From assembly GCA_965219035.1 (NCBI GenBank), contig CBDCMR010000003.1, positions 372,001 through 436,000 of the forward strand: DNA of 64,000 nucleotides, written 5' to 3'. A program made the translations under genes and the position numbers. Shown in pieces: positions 7,838 through 15,511 of the stretch; within the stretch, counting starts at the first letter, position 1, and every line of letters starts with the position of its first letter. Under the pieces are notes generated by a model. It did not search any database. It saw only the letters and a list, made by a program, of their open reading frames with translations, and had not been told where the DNA came from. This stretch comes from CBDCKN01 sp965219035 (GTDB lineage Bacteria > Gemmatimonadota > Gemmatimonadetes > Longimicrobiales > Gaopeijiaceae).

Positions 7838-9156
7838 CGGTAAAGAGACATGGTACACACTTAAGTAAAGGGACATGGGTTACAGTCGGCACCTCTGAAA
7901 GGAGGAGGCCGATGCCGTTCGAGGAGACTCATGTCATGGAAGAGAGAACGCGGTTTATCGAAGAAGCCCATCGCAGTCTTCGGAGCTTTGCTGCGGTGTG
8001 CGATCGATACGGGATTAGTCGCAAGACGGGCTACAAGTGGATGGATCGATGGCGGCGAGCCGGGCCAGCAGGTCTGGAGAATCGAGCGAGTCGACCCGGG
8101 CATTGCCCATGGGCTACGCCTAGTGAGGTGGTCGAGACGATCCTCGAGGTTAGACGCAAGTATGACGACTTCGGGCCGAAGAAGATCCGGTGGTACCTGC
8201 AGACGCATCGGCCGGAGCTAGCACTGCCCTCACGACAGACGATGCACAACATCCTGGTGCGTCACGACCTGGTGCCGAGGCGTCGGCGAAGGGTGCGCCG
8301 CTGGCACCCGGGTCGACCCGATACCAACGCATCTGAACCGAACGGGACGTGGACGGCCGACTTCAAGGGCGAGTTCCCGATGGGTGACGGTGAGCTGTGC
8401 TACCCGCTTACTGTGCAGGACATGCATTCGAGGTTCGTACTGGAGTGTTGGGGTCGTCCGGACGTGACAATCGACGGCGTGATCCCAGTGTTCACGCGGC
8501 TATTTCGCCAACACGGTCTACCCGAACGGATCCGTACGGACAACGGCACTCCCTTCGCTTCGAACGCACTAGGCCGTCTCTCTCGGCTGTCCGTGTGGTT
8601 CATTCAGGTGGGCATTCTGCCTGAGCTCATCGAGCCTGGCTGCCCTCAGCAGAACGGCAAGCACGAGAACATGCACCTGGTGCTAAAGAGGCGTACCACC
8701 CGACCTCCGAGCTCCAACATGCGGACCCAGCAGCAAGCGTTTCGAAGATTCAGGAAGCTCTACAACGAAGTCCGGCCTCACGAGGCGTTGGACGGTGCCG
8801 TGCCCTCCAATCTCTACCGACCCTCACCTCGACCCTTCCCGAAGCAACTCGACCCGGTCACGTATCCGGGCCACTTCGAGACCCGGCTCGTCAGCACGAA
8901 CGGTGGCATCCGCTGGTACGGGGACCGTGTGCCCGTCGGCCGACTCTTCGCTGGGCATGAAGTCGGACTGGAAGAGATTGACCACGGTCTCTTTGAGGTC
9001 TACTTCGGACCCATCTGGCTAGGACGCTTTGTTGAACCCAAACGCCTCATCTTCGACTCCCTCGGACGAGGGAAGAGACGAACTGGAGGCACTTGCAAAG
9101 GACGGAGAACTGTTACTCAGGTCTCTTGACTTAACTGTTACCCAGGTCCTTTACCG
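7838..9156 (+). mobile_element. IS481-family insertion sequence, apparently complete
   Basis: The left end reads GGTAAAGAGACATGG (about 7839) and the inverted right end reads GGTAAAGGACCTGGG (about 9156). Both ends contain a second internal copy of an AAG-GACATG/CCTG-GGTTACAGT-like motif, so the terminal repeats are imperfect and bipartite. The single transposase gene is open end to end. Exact termini and target duplication could not be fixed by eye. The element separates gene scars on its left from a small membrane-protein gene on its right. Confidence 0.75.
7912..9129 (+). CDS. IS481-family DDE transposase
   Basis: 405 residues. An N-terminal helix-turn-helix (AVCDRYGISRKTGYKWMDRW, about residues 29-48) is followed by an rve integrase core. 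The acidic triad is visible: Asp in WTADFKGEF, Asp in IRTDNGTPFAS and Glu in GKHENMHLVLK. A C-terminal domain contains YNEVRPHEALDGAVP. It moves the surrounding element by cut-and-paste or copy chemistry on DNA. Start ATG 7912 follows AAAGGAGGAGGCCG, an excellent ribosome site. The gene is full length with no frameshift, so it may be active. Confidence 0.93.
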   Translation: MPFEETHVMEERTRFIEEAHRSLRSFAAVCDRYGISRKTGYKWMDRWRRAGPAGLENRASRPGHCPWATPSEVVETILEVRRKYDDFGPKKIRWYLQTHRPELALPSRQTMHNILVRHDLVPRRRRRVRRWHPGRPDTNASEPNGTWTADFKGEFPMGDGELCYPLTVQDMHSRFVLECWGRPDVTIDGVIPVFTRLFRQHGLPERIRTDNGTPFASNALGRLSRLSVWFIQVGILPELIEPGCPQQNGKHENMHLVLKRRTTRPPSSNMRTQQQAFRRFRKLYNEVRPHEALDGAVPSNLYRPSPRPFPKQLDPVTYPGHFETRLVSTNGGIRWYGDRVPVGRLFAGHEVGLEEIDHGLFEVYFGPIWLGRFVEPKRLIFDSLGRGKRRTGGTCKGRRTVTQVS

Positions 9157-9266
9157 CTCACCTCCCCGCGACGGTAGGGGCACATTCTGGGAACTGGCAC
9201 CAGGGCATCGTCGGACCCGATCGGCACCATCCGTAGTAGAAGGTGCGAGGGTACAGGAAGGTAGCA

Positions 9267-9773
9267 ATGAAGAAGTGGCTGAGACGCATCCGCGGCGCCG
9301 TCGGGATGGGCCTGACCTGGGCAGCAGCATGGTTCGGCGCGGGCATGATCATGCTGCTGGGGCTTCTGCTGGTAACCGGTAGTACCGGCGCCGACGTCCC
9401 CTATCCCCTCGGGTTTGGTGCCTTCGGCTTTGTTGCCGGTGTCACCTTCTCAGGGGTCCTGGGTCTTGTTGAGGGCCGTCGCCGGTTTGATCAGATGTCC
9501 CTTCCACGCTTTGCAGGGTGGGGGGCCGCTGGGGGTTTCTTGCTGTCCGCGATCTTTGTCTTGGCCGTGGCCCTTGCAGAGGACCCCGCTTTCTTATGGA
9601 ACCTGATGGTCTTGGGCCCCATCTTCGCGGTGGCCGGCGCGGGCTCTGCTGCTGGTTCGCTGGCCCTAGCCAGAAGGGGGGAGGACCGAGAATTGCTCGA
9701 GGCCAGTGAGGACGTGGCCGAGGTGGGGCTTTCCGAAGGTGAGGCCCGAGAGTTGCTCGGAGGCGGGGGCTGA
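9267..9773 (+). CDS. Hypothetical four-helix membrane protein
   Basis: 168 residues with about four hydrophobic segments: GAVGMGLTWAAAWFGAGMIM, a GFGAFGFVAGVTFSGVLGLV stretch, FLLSAIFVLAVALAE and a final LGPIFAVAGAGSAAGSLALA. A charged acidic tail (LLEASEDVAEVGLSEGEARE) follows. I do not recognise the family. ATG 9267 has AGGAAGG upstream. It stands alone between the IS481-type element and the integron integrase, with about 270 bases downstream that hold no gene. Confidence 0.6.
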   Translation: MKKWLRRIRGAVGMGLTWAAAWFGAGMIMLLGLLLVTGSTGADVPYPLGFGAFGFVAGVTFSGVLGLVEGRRRFDQMSLPRFAGWGAAGGFLLSAIFVLAVALAEDPAFLWNLMVLGPIFAVAGAGSAAGSLALARRGEDRELLEASEDVAEVGLSEGEARELLGGGG

Positions 9774-9845
9774 CCTCTCCACGTGGATCCAGCCCGCAGC
9801 CTTGGAGAACATTGCTCGTCCAGTTGTGTGCGGGTGGCCCGAGCG

Positions 9846-9912
9846 ATGCCTAACTCCTTTTAGTTAACGCTTCCGACTGTCCCCTCGCCCAAAGCATCGG
9901 ACGCGTTACGAC
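9846..9912. other. Imperfect inverted repeat, possible degenerate attC-like site
   Basis: GCCTAAC (9848-9854), which fits the attC outer core RYYYAAC, is followed by GTTAACGCTTCCGA. After a 20-base loop comes TCGGACGCGTTAC, which pairs with it. A full attC would end GTTRRRY; here the matching end is GTTACGA, which breaks the rule. It lies 130 bases past the integrase 3' end, not at the usual attI side. Treat as weak evidence. Confidence 0.2.
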
Positions 9913-10043
9913 TGAACAGAATGCGTTGGCAAGTCGATTTCGCGCCAGACCTTGGGATCGATCTAAGCGCCGGGACCCAGCCACTGCAGGACCGATCTCG
10001 TTGCGGACTGGATGGTGTGATCGGCTCGTTTGCATAGCACGGT

Positions 10044-11042
10044 CTACGGCTCCCAAATGGTGTCCAGTGGGCTACGAATACCCCTACCGCCGCGATTCAG
10101 CACATGGGTGTAGATCATGGTGGTCTTCACGCTGCTGTGGCCAAGGAGCTCCTGGATGGTGCGGATGTCGTAGCCGTCCTCGAGCAGGTGAGTAGCGAAC
10201 GAGTGCCGGAAGGTGTGGCAGGTCACCCGCTTGGCAAAACCGAGTGATCGGGCGGCGCATCTCACCGCTCTCTGCACGGACGTGGAGTGGAGAGGGAATC
10301 TTCCTTGGGCCCCGGTATGGCGATCTGCCGTGAAGGTCGATGCGGGGAACAGAAATTGCCATCCAAATTCGACACCGGCCCTCGGTGATTTGATTCCGTA
10401 GGAGTCGGGCAATACAGCCCAGCCGCAACCGGCCGCCAGATCTCGATCGTGCAGAACTCGGCGACCCTGGATCCGGTCCGTGAGTCTGGAGACCAAAGAT
10501 CCCGGTATTACAGAGACGCGGTCCCGGCTCCCCTTGCCGGCCCGGATCCACAGCTCCCGACGCTCCAGGTCGAGGTCCTTGACCCGTAGCTGAAGACCTT
10601 CCGTCAAGCGGAGCCCTGAGCCGTAGAGCATACTCGCCACCAGTTGCTGTGTACCCTTCATGTGCCGAAGTAACTTCCCGGTCTCTCCACGAGTCAGCAC
10701 AGTGGGGAGCCGCTTGGGCTTCTTCCCTCGCACGACTTCGCCTCCCACGCCCACCAGAGGCCGGCGCAGGACCTCCTTGTACAGGAACAACAATGCGGCC
10801 CGTGCCTGGCTCTGCGTCGCGGCGCTTGCTCGACGCTCCACGGCCAGATGAGTCAGGAAAGCATTCACCTCCTTGACCCCGAGCTGGGCCGGGTGGCGTA
10901 CGCCGTGATGCTGGATGTAGGAACGAACCCACGCAACGTAGGTTTCCTCCGTTCGTAGGCTGTAGCGCCGCGCGCGCAGGGCGCGCGCAAGCTGCTCGAG
11001 CAGCTTCAGCCCTCGCCGACCCGTTGGTTTCTCTGGAGACAT
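10044..11042 (-). CDS. intI: Integron integrase (IntI-type tyrosine recombinase)
   Basis: 332 residues. N-terminal SAM-like DNA-binding domain (EETYVAWVRSYIQHHGVRHP) is followed by the catalytic domain. Arg is in SMLYGSGLRLTEGLQLRVKD, the H-x-x-R box is TCHTFRHSFATHLLEDGYDI, and Tyr is in TTMIYTHVLNRGG. The IntI-specific insertion between boxes II and III is present (AGCGWAVLPDSYG...EFGWQFLFPAS). This separates integron integrases from ordinary XerC/D. ATG 11042 has a GGAGGGGG ribosome site; the longer upstream frame is not supported. No clear cassette array with attC repeats is visible on either side, so it looks like a solitary integrase. Confidence 0.9.
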   Translation of the reverse strand: MSPEKPTGRRGLKLLEQLARALRARRYSLRTEETYVAWVRSYIQHHGVRHPAQLGVKEVNAFLTHLAVERRASAATQSQARAALLFLYKEVLRRPLVGVGGEVVRGKKPKRLPTVLTRGETGKLLRHMKGTQQLVASMLYGSGLRLTEGLQLRVKDLDLERRELWIRAGKGSRDRVSVIPGSLVSRLTDRIQGRRVLHDRDLAAGCGWAVLPDSYGIKSPRAGVEFGWQFLFPASTFTADRHTGAQGRFPLHSTSVQRAVRCAARSLGFAKRVTCHTFRHSFATHLLEDGYDIRTIQELLGHSSVKTTMIYTHVLNRGGRGIRSPLDTIWEP

Positions 11043-11143
11043 GCCCCCTCCGCCGAAGCTCCCAAGAGGGCGCTCGGCCGCTCTTGTGCGTCCACGAACG
11101 CGGCACGGCAAGGGCGACGGAATGGAGCGATGGGCAACGGGTT

Positions 11144-11434
11144 TTAGCCTCCGCCCGATCGCACGTACTTGATCAGAGCCTCGGCCTTCTCTCTGTCCAG
11201 CATGTACCGGCCGTCCTCGAACCGAAAGCAGTGGACGCCGATCCAACCGTCGGCCAGGTAGAGCTCGAGTGCGGGCCTGAAGTCCGTGTGCTCGGTCGCG
11301 GGGCCGTCGAAACCCAGAAAGCCCTGGTCGCGGGACCAGACCGTTCTGACCGTCGCGCTCCAGTCACCTTCGAGGCCCAGCTCGATACGGTCCACGAGAT
11401 CGGCAGCGAAGGTCTCGAGCCAGGGGGGGATCAT
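11144..11434 (-). CDS. Hypothetical 96-residue protein coupled to the Cys/Met enzyme
   Basis: The protein starts MIPPWLETFAADLVDRIELG and contains GFDGPATEHTDFRPALELYL plus IGVHCFRFEDGRYMLDREKA. I do not recognise a family. It has no signal or membrane segment, so it is probably cytosolic. Its ATG overlaps the TGA of the PLP-enzyme gene (ATGA, 11431-11434), so the two are translated together and may be functionally linked. The gene ends about 100 bases before the integrase start. Confidence 0.65.
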   Translation of the reverse strand: MIPPWLETFAADLVDRIELGLEGDWSATVRTVWSRDQGFLGFDGPATEHTDFRPALELYLADGWIGVHCFRFEDGRYMLDREKAEALIKYVRSGGG

Positions 11435-12615
11435 CTCTTGCTGACGGACAGCATCGCCGTCGCCGCGTCCAGGGCCCGCTCCAGGTCGGCGATCAGATCC
11501 GCCGTGCCCTCCAGGCCCACCGAGAAGCGAATCAGCCCGTCGGTGATTCCACTGTTGGCGCGCTCTTCGGGTGAGAGCGCGCCGTGGATGGCGGCGGCGG
11601 GCCGGACGATGAGGGATTCGGCTCCGCCCAGGGAGACCGCCACGGCGGGGATCGTCAGGACCGTCAGGAAGTCCTCCGCGGACTGAACCCCGTCCTCTAG
11701 CTCGAAGGAGAGCATTCCGCCGAAGCCGTCGAAGAGCCGAGCCGCACGCTCGTGCTGAGCATGGGACTCGAGGCTCGGGTGGTGCACCCTCGACACCGCG
11801 GGATGCGTCTCCAGGAACCGGGCGATCTCCATGGCACTGGCGTTCTGATGCTCGACCCTGAGCGCCAGCGTCTTGAGACCCCGCTCCAGCAGGAAGCACG
11901 AGTCGGGGTCCAGGGTCCCTCCCAGGTGGTCGAGAGTGTGCTTGACTCGCCGGACGAGGTCCGCCGAGCCCGCTATCGAGCCTGCCACGATGTCGTTGTG
12001 CCCGTTCATGTACTTCGTACAACTCTCCACGGACAGGTCGAAGCCGTGCTCGACCGGGCGGAAGTTCACCGGACTGGCGAAGGTGTTGTCGATGATGGAC
12101 AAGAGGTGGTGCTCCCGGGCGAAGCGCACCGCGGCCTCCAGGTCCGCGACCTGGACGAGTGGGTTGGTCAGCGTCTCCACGTAGATGACCCTGGTGTTCG
12201 GCTGCAGCACCGCCTCCCACGAGCCGGGATCCTGCGGATCGATGGCCGTGTGACCGATGCCCCACCGGGGGAAGTCGTTCTGGAGCAGGCTCGTGGTGCC
12301 CCCGTACAGGCAGTCCTGAACCAGCAGATGATCGCCTGTGGAGAGGACGGTGAGCAGTGCGGCCGAGATGGCCGACATCCCACTCCCGGTGCACAGGGCG
12401 TCCTCCGAGCCCTCGAGGGTCGCTATCCGCTCGTGGAGAACCCGATGGTTCGGGCTGGTGCTCAGGCGGAGGTACCTCACGTCGTGGTAGCTTTCCCCGT
12501 GATACTCGTACGTGCTCGAGCGGAACACGGGCATCACGACCGCACCGTCCAATCGAGGTCGCCGCGAGCCGGCGTGAATGGAGGCGGTGTTCAGGGTCCT
12601 GGATTCTGTCTTCAC
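11431..12615 (-). CDS. Cys/Met-metabolism PLP enzyme (cystathionine gamma-synthase/lyase type)
   Basis: 394 residues of the trans-sulfuration fold-type I family. Conserved segments include LEGSEDALCTGSGMSAISAA, DNTFASPVNFRP and the PLP lysine in SVESCTKYMNGHNDIVAG (about residue 200), then GGTLDPDSCFLLERGLKTL. Whether it makes cystathionine, cleaves it, or acts on methionine cannot be decided from motifs. GTG 12615 is preferred because AAGGAGGGG lies seven bases upstream and the family homology starts just after. The leader contains a hairpin that would sequester this ribosome site. It is coupled to a small downstream gene. Confidence 0.88.
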   Translation of the reverse strand: MKTESRTLNTASIHAGSRRPRLDGAVVMPVFRSSTYEYHGESYHDVRYLRLSTSPNHRVLHERIATLEGSEDALCTGSGMSAISAALLTVLSTGDHLLVQDCLYGGTTSLLQNDFPRWGIGHTAIDPQDPGSWEAVLQPNTRVIYVETLTNPLVQVADLEAAVRFAREHHLLSIIDNTFASPVNFRPVEHGFDLSVESCTKYMNGHNDIVAGSIAGSADLVRRVKHTLDHLGGTLDPDSCFLLERGLKTLALRVEHQNASAMEIARFLETHPAVSRVHHPSLESHAQHERAARLFDGFGGMLSFELEDGVQSAEDFLTVLTIPAVAVSLGGAESLIVRPAAAIHGALSPEERANSGITDGLIRFSVGLEGTADLIADLERALDAATAMLSVSKR

Positions 12616-12620
12616 GGCTA

Positions 12621-12644
12621 CCCCTCCTTCGAGTTCTCGAGGGG
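12621..12644 (-). promoter_or_regulatory. Leader hairpin covering the ribosome site of the PLP enzyme
   Basis: On the minus strand CCCCTC (12644-12639) can pair with GAGGGG (12626-12621), which contains the AAGGAGGGG ribosome site of the gene starting at 12615. A second G/C-rich hairpin (CTCGCCGCCC...GGGGGCGAG) lies about 55 bases further upstream. Methionine-cycle genes are often under translational riboswitch control, but I see no consensus of a known SAM riboswitch here. Confidence 0.35.
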
Positions 12645-12876
12645 CTCCGTGATCCAACCTCCGGGCCGCCTCTCTCCTGCTATCCGTACCAGCCACTCGC
12701 CCCCTTGGGCGGCGAGGCCTGTCATACCGTAGTGACGCGCCAGAGTTCGCAGCCGTCGCCAGATAGGGTGGTCCGACGTATTCTACCGAACTCGCTTGGT
12801 CGCTTACATGGAGTGGTCCATTCGCCCTGGCATTCCAGCCCGCCAGCACCGTGCCTGCGCGTGAAAGGAGGTTGCC

Positions 12877-14694
12877 ACGCGTCTCACCGCCCTACGGGGA
12901 TCGCTGCTCCTCTCCGTGCTCGCGACTGCCGCGTGCGCCCCGTCCGCGCCGCCGTCTCGATCCGATGAGCTGGCGACGGCCGTTCAGGAGGACGTCACGC
13001 TCGGGGGCCTCGAGCGTCTGGCCCGGGCGATCGTGCACTACGAGCGCCCCTCCGGGAGCCCCGGCGAGAACGCCGCCATCGACTCCATCGTCGTGTCTCT
13101 CCGGGAGAGCGGTGTGCCCGTGGAGGTCCACACCTTCGACACCTACGCCAGCGATCCCGTCTCGGCGTCGGTGGAGGTTCCGGCCGAGGATCTCTCCCTC
13201 GAGGCCATCACCATGGCCTATTCGGGTTCCTCCGACGGGGTCCTAGCCCCCCTCGTGGACTTCGGGACGCTCGCGGACCTGCCGCGGCTGGAGGTCGGCA
13301 CCGGTGAGTTCCTGGCCCTCGAGGGCGACCCTGGCCGGACCGGAGACCTTCCCGAGAACCTCCGCCGTGCGCGGGGCGCCATCGTGTTGGTGGAGGGGCA
13401 GCCGAGGAACATTCCCACGGCGGCGCTCGAGCTCCTGGGCGCCGCAGGAGTGATCTTCAGCAACCCCGTGGAGCGGCTGAACGACCTCATCGTGACGTCG
13501 ACCTGGGGGACGCCCTCCCTCCGCAACTACCAGCGTCTCCCGGAGATCCCAGTGGTTCAGGTCGCCAAGAGCGGGGGTGACGCCCTGCGGGAGCGGCTGG
13601 CCCGCGGGCCCGTACGGGTGCGCATCAGCGCCGAGGTCACCACTGGGCGAAAGCCTCTCCGTCTGGCCGTCGTGCGGATCCCGGGCCCGGACCCGGACTC
13701 GCCCTACGTCCTCTTCGGCGGCCACATCGACGGATGGTACCACGCGGGCACGGACGAGGGGGCGGCCAACGCGGCCATGGCGGAGCTTGCGAAGGCGATC
13801 TACGCCAATCGCCAACTGCTCCGTCGCGGTCTCGTGGTGGCGTGGTGGCCGGGGCACAGCAACGCTCGCTACGCCGGCTCCACCTGGTTCGCCGATCACT
13901 TCTTCGAGGAGCTTCGGGACCGGGCGGTGGCCTACCTCAACATCGACGGCGTGGGCCAGATGGACGCCAAGCGCTTCAGCGCTACTACTACGGCCGCCCT
14001 GGCCGGTCTCGCCCGGGACGTAGCCGGGCCTGTCGCGGGTGAGCAGATCAGGACGCGAACGCCGGGACGGAACTCCGATCAGGCCTTCAACGGCGTCGGG
14101 CTGCCGCTTCTCCAGTTCAACCACTCCCGATTGGCCGAAGACGGCGGGTATTGGTGGTGGCACACCCCCGACGACACATTCGACAAGATCGATTTCGAGG
14201 TTCTCGAGACGGACGCGGGCCTGTACGTCCAGGCCCTCGCCCACCTCTTGGCCGATCCGGTCCTCCCCATCGACCTGGTGGCGGAGGTGGAAGCTCTGGG
14301 CGAACTCATCGCTTCGAGGGCCGCGACGGCGGGGGATCACCTCGATCTGAGCGTGGCAATGGACGTGCAAGCGGCTCTCGTGGACGTGGTGCGCCAGGTG
14401 CAGGGAGCTTTACCCGGACACGAGGGGGCCGAGATCGACCGGGCGATCCTGCGGATCCTTCGCCCCATCTACCGCGTGACCTATGATCCAGTGGACCCGT
14501 TCCATCCGGATCCCGGCTTCGCCGTGGGCCTACTACCCGGGTTGGCGCCGGTGGAGATCCTGGCCGAGGAAGATCCGGCCAGCGATCGCTATCTCTTCGC
14601 CGAAACGACTCTGGTGCGAGAGCGGAACCGGTTGTTGGAGGCCCTCGCGCTGGCAACGGAGGAGGCTCGCCGGCTCCTCGATTCGCTCAGATAG
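12877..14694 (+). CDS. M28-family (PA-domain) peptidase-like lipoprotein with altered active site
   Basis: About 605 residues. Residues 1-18 form a lipoprotein signal (RLTALRGSLLLSVLATAAC) that is complete only if translation begins at the ACG codon 12877, five bases after AGGAGG. Ordinary starts such as GTG 12916 would cut off most of the signal. A PA-like domain (about 100-230) precedes the M28 domain, which has GGHIDGWYHAGTDEGAANAA (His/Asp ligands). The usual catalytic Glu-Glu is replaced by WWPGHSNARYAGSTW. Later LNIDGVGQ and HTPDDTFDKI remain. The protein is probably periplasmic, anchored to a membrane; activity is uncertain. Confidence 0.82.
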   Translation, partial: TRLTALRGSLLLSVLATAACAPSAPPSRSDELATAVQEDVTLGGLERLARAIVHYERPSGSPGENAAIDSIVVSLRESGVPVEVHTFDTYASDPVSASVEVPAEDLSLEAITMAYSGSSDGVLAPLVDFGTLADLPRLEVGTGEFLALEGDPGRTGDLPENLRRARGAIVLVEGQPRNIPTAALELLGAAGVIFSNPVERLNDLIVTSTWGTPSLRNYQRLPEIPVVQVAKSGGDALRERLARGPVRVRISAEVTTGRKPLRLAVVRIPGPDPDSPYVLFGGHIDGWYHAGTDEGAANAAMAELAKAIYANRQLLRRGLVVAWWPGHSNARYAGSTWFADHFFEELRDRAVAYLNIDGVGQMDAKRFSATTTAALAGLARDVAGPVAGEQIRTRTPGRNSDQAFNGVGLPLLQFNHSRLAEDGGYWWWHTPDDTFDKIDFEVLETDAGLYVQALAHLLADPVLPIDLVAEVEALGELIASRAATAGDHLDLSVAMDVQAALVDVVRQVQGALPGHEGAEIDRAILRILRPIYRVTYDPVDPFHPDPGFAVGLLPGLAPVEILAEEDPASDRYLFAETTLVRERNRLLEALALATEEARRLLDSLR

Positions 14695-14756
14695 ACACCT
14701 GAGTCGACTGGGCCGGACACGGGTTCGTGACCGGCCATATCCACATACGGAAACCG

Positions 14757-14953
14757 ATGAGAGATGTCCTGAAGAGCCTCGGCATCGAGGAGCGCAACCT
14801 CGGCGGATTCTGCGGAGAATGGATGGGCTCGGCCCCCGAGCTCGAGGTCACCACCCCCATCGATGGATCGAACCCATCGCTACCGCCAAGAACGAGTACG
14901 ACATCGTCCAGGAAGAGGCCTTCGCTCCGATTCTCTACATCATCAGGTACGGC
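14757..14953 (+). pseudogene. ALDH7-type aldehyde dehydrogenase scar with large internal deletion
   Basis: From ATG 14757 the sequence MRDVLKSLGIEERNLGGFCG, then EWMGSAPELE and TTPIDGS is the typical N terminus of ALDH7 (aminoadipate-semialdehyde dehydrogenase-like). Directly afterwards, in another frame, IATAKNEYDIVQEEAFAPIL and YIIRY match a region more than 300 residues later in intact enzymes. The cofactor domain and catalytic cysteine are gone. It ends in a short tandem repeat (14946-14986). From 14990 to 15144 nothing is recognisable. Confidence 0.7.
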
Positions 14954-14986
14954 GATGCGTCTTCATCGAGTACGGCGATGCGTCTT
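14946..14986. repeat. Short tandem repeat, 23-bp unit, 1.8 copies
   Basis: GTACGGCGATGCGTCTTC occurs at 14946-14963 and again, identically, at 14969-14986, separated by ATCGA. It sits exactly at the end of the ALDH7 scar, so it may mark the repair event that produced the deletion. Confidence 0.8.
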
Positions 14987-15144
14987 CGTCTCCCGGGGAG
15001 GCGGTGGACGTAAGGACTTGGGCCCTTTCCCATCACCTCACATCACGTCATGATGAATCAGGACCGTCGAGTCGGACGTATATTTGATGTGGGACTACTG
15101 ACACCGGGCGTCGAGAACGCCTGATAGGGTGAGGAGGTTGGTCG

Positions 15145-15369
15145 GTGGCACGCTGTAACGCTACGACGAAGAAGGGGACGCAATGTCGGCTCAACGCCCT
15201 CGAGGGCTCCGGCTTCTGCGCGGTGCATATCAGCCAGGACCCGTCGGCTCCCACCGGCCGTGAGGCCATCGAGGAGCTCGAGGACCGGCTCAGTGAGACG
15301 GCGAAGACCGTACTCGGATTGGCCATAGCCGCCGGCATCGTCCTCTCGGTACTGCTCAGGCGACGCTAG
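15145..15369 (+). CDS. Small DUF5763-like Cys/His protein with C-terminal membrane anchor
   Basis: 74 residues. The N terminus ARCNATTKKGTQCRLNALEG with GSGFCAVH forms the C-x8-C...C-x2-H pattern of the DUF5763 family, probably a metal-binding module of unknown role. Residues 52-70 (AKTVLGLAIAAGIVLSVLL) are one membrane helix ending in RRR, so this is probably a tail-anchored protein facing the cytosol. GTG 15145 is preceded by GAGGAGG at seven bases. The TAG stop lies in a CTAG that borders a trace of the small palindromic element. Confidence 0.75.
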   Translation: MARCNATTKKGTQCRLNALEGSGFCAVHISQDPSAPTGREAIEELEDRLSETAKTVLGLAIAAGIVLSVLLRRR

Positions 15370-15385
15370 GGCAACGGGACACTAG
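15366..15385 (+). mobile_element. Minimal trace of the CTAG-inserting element
   Basis: CTAGGGCAACGGGACACTAG is one 12-bp element end (GGCAACGGGACA, compare 50939-50950) enclosed by CTAG on both sides. It looks like the residue of an insertion followed by almost complete internal loss. It begins at the stop codon of the DUF5763 gene. Confidence 0.5.
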
Positions 15386-15511
15386 TTCTGGCCGATGGGC
15401 TCGACCCCCCGGTCGTCCAACCGGCGAGCCCCGGACCGAGCTTCGGCGCAGCGACCGTGGGAGGGACCATTCCGTTCATCCCTTCGGACATCCCGCCAGG
15501 AGCCGAATGAC

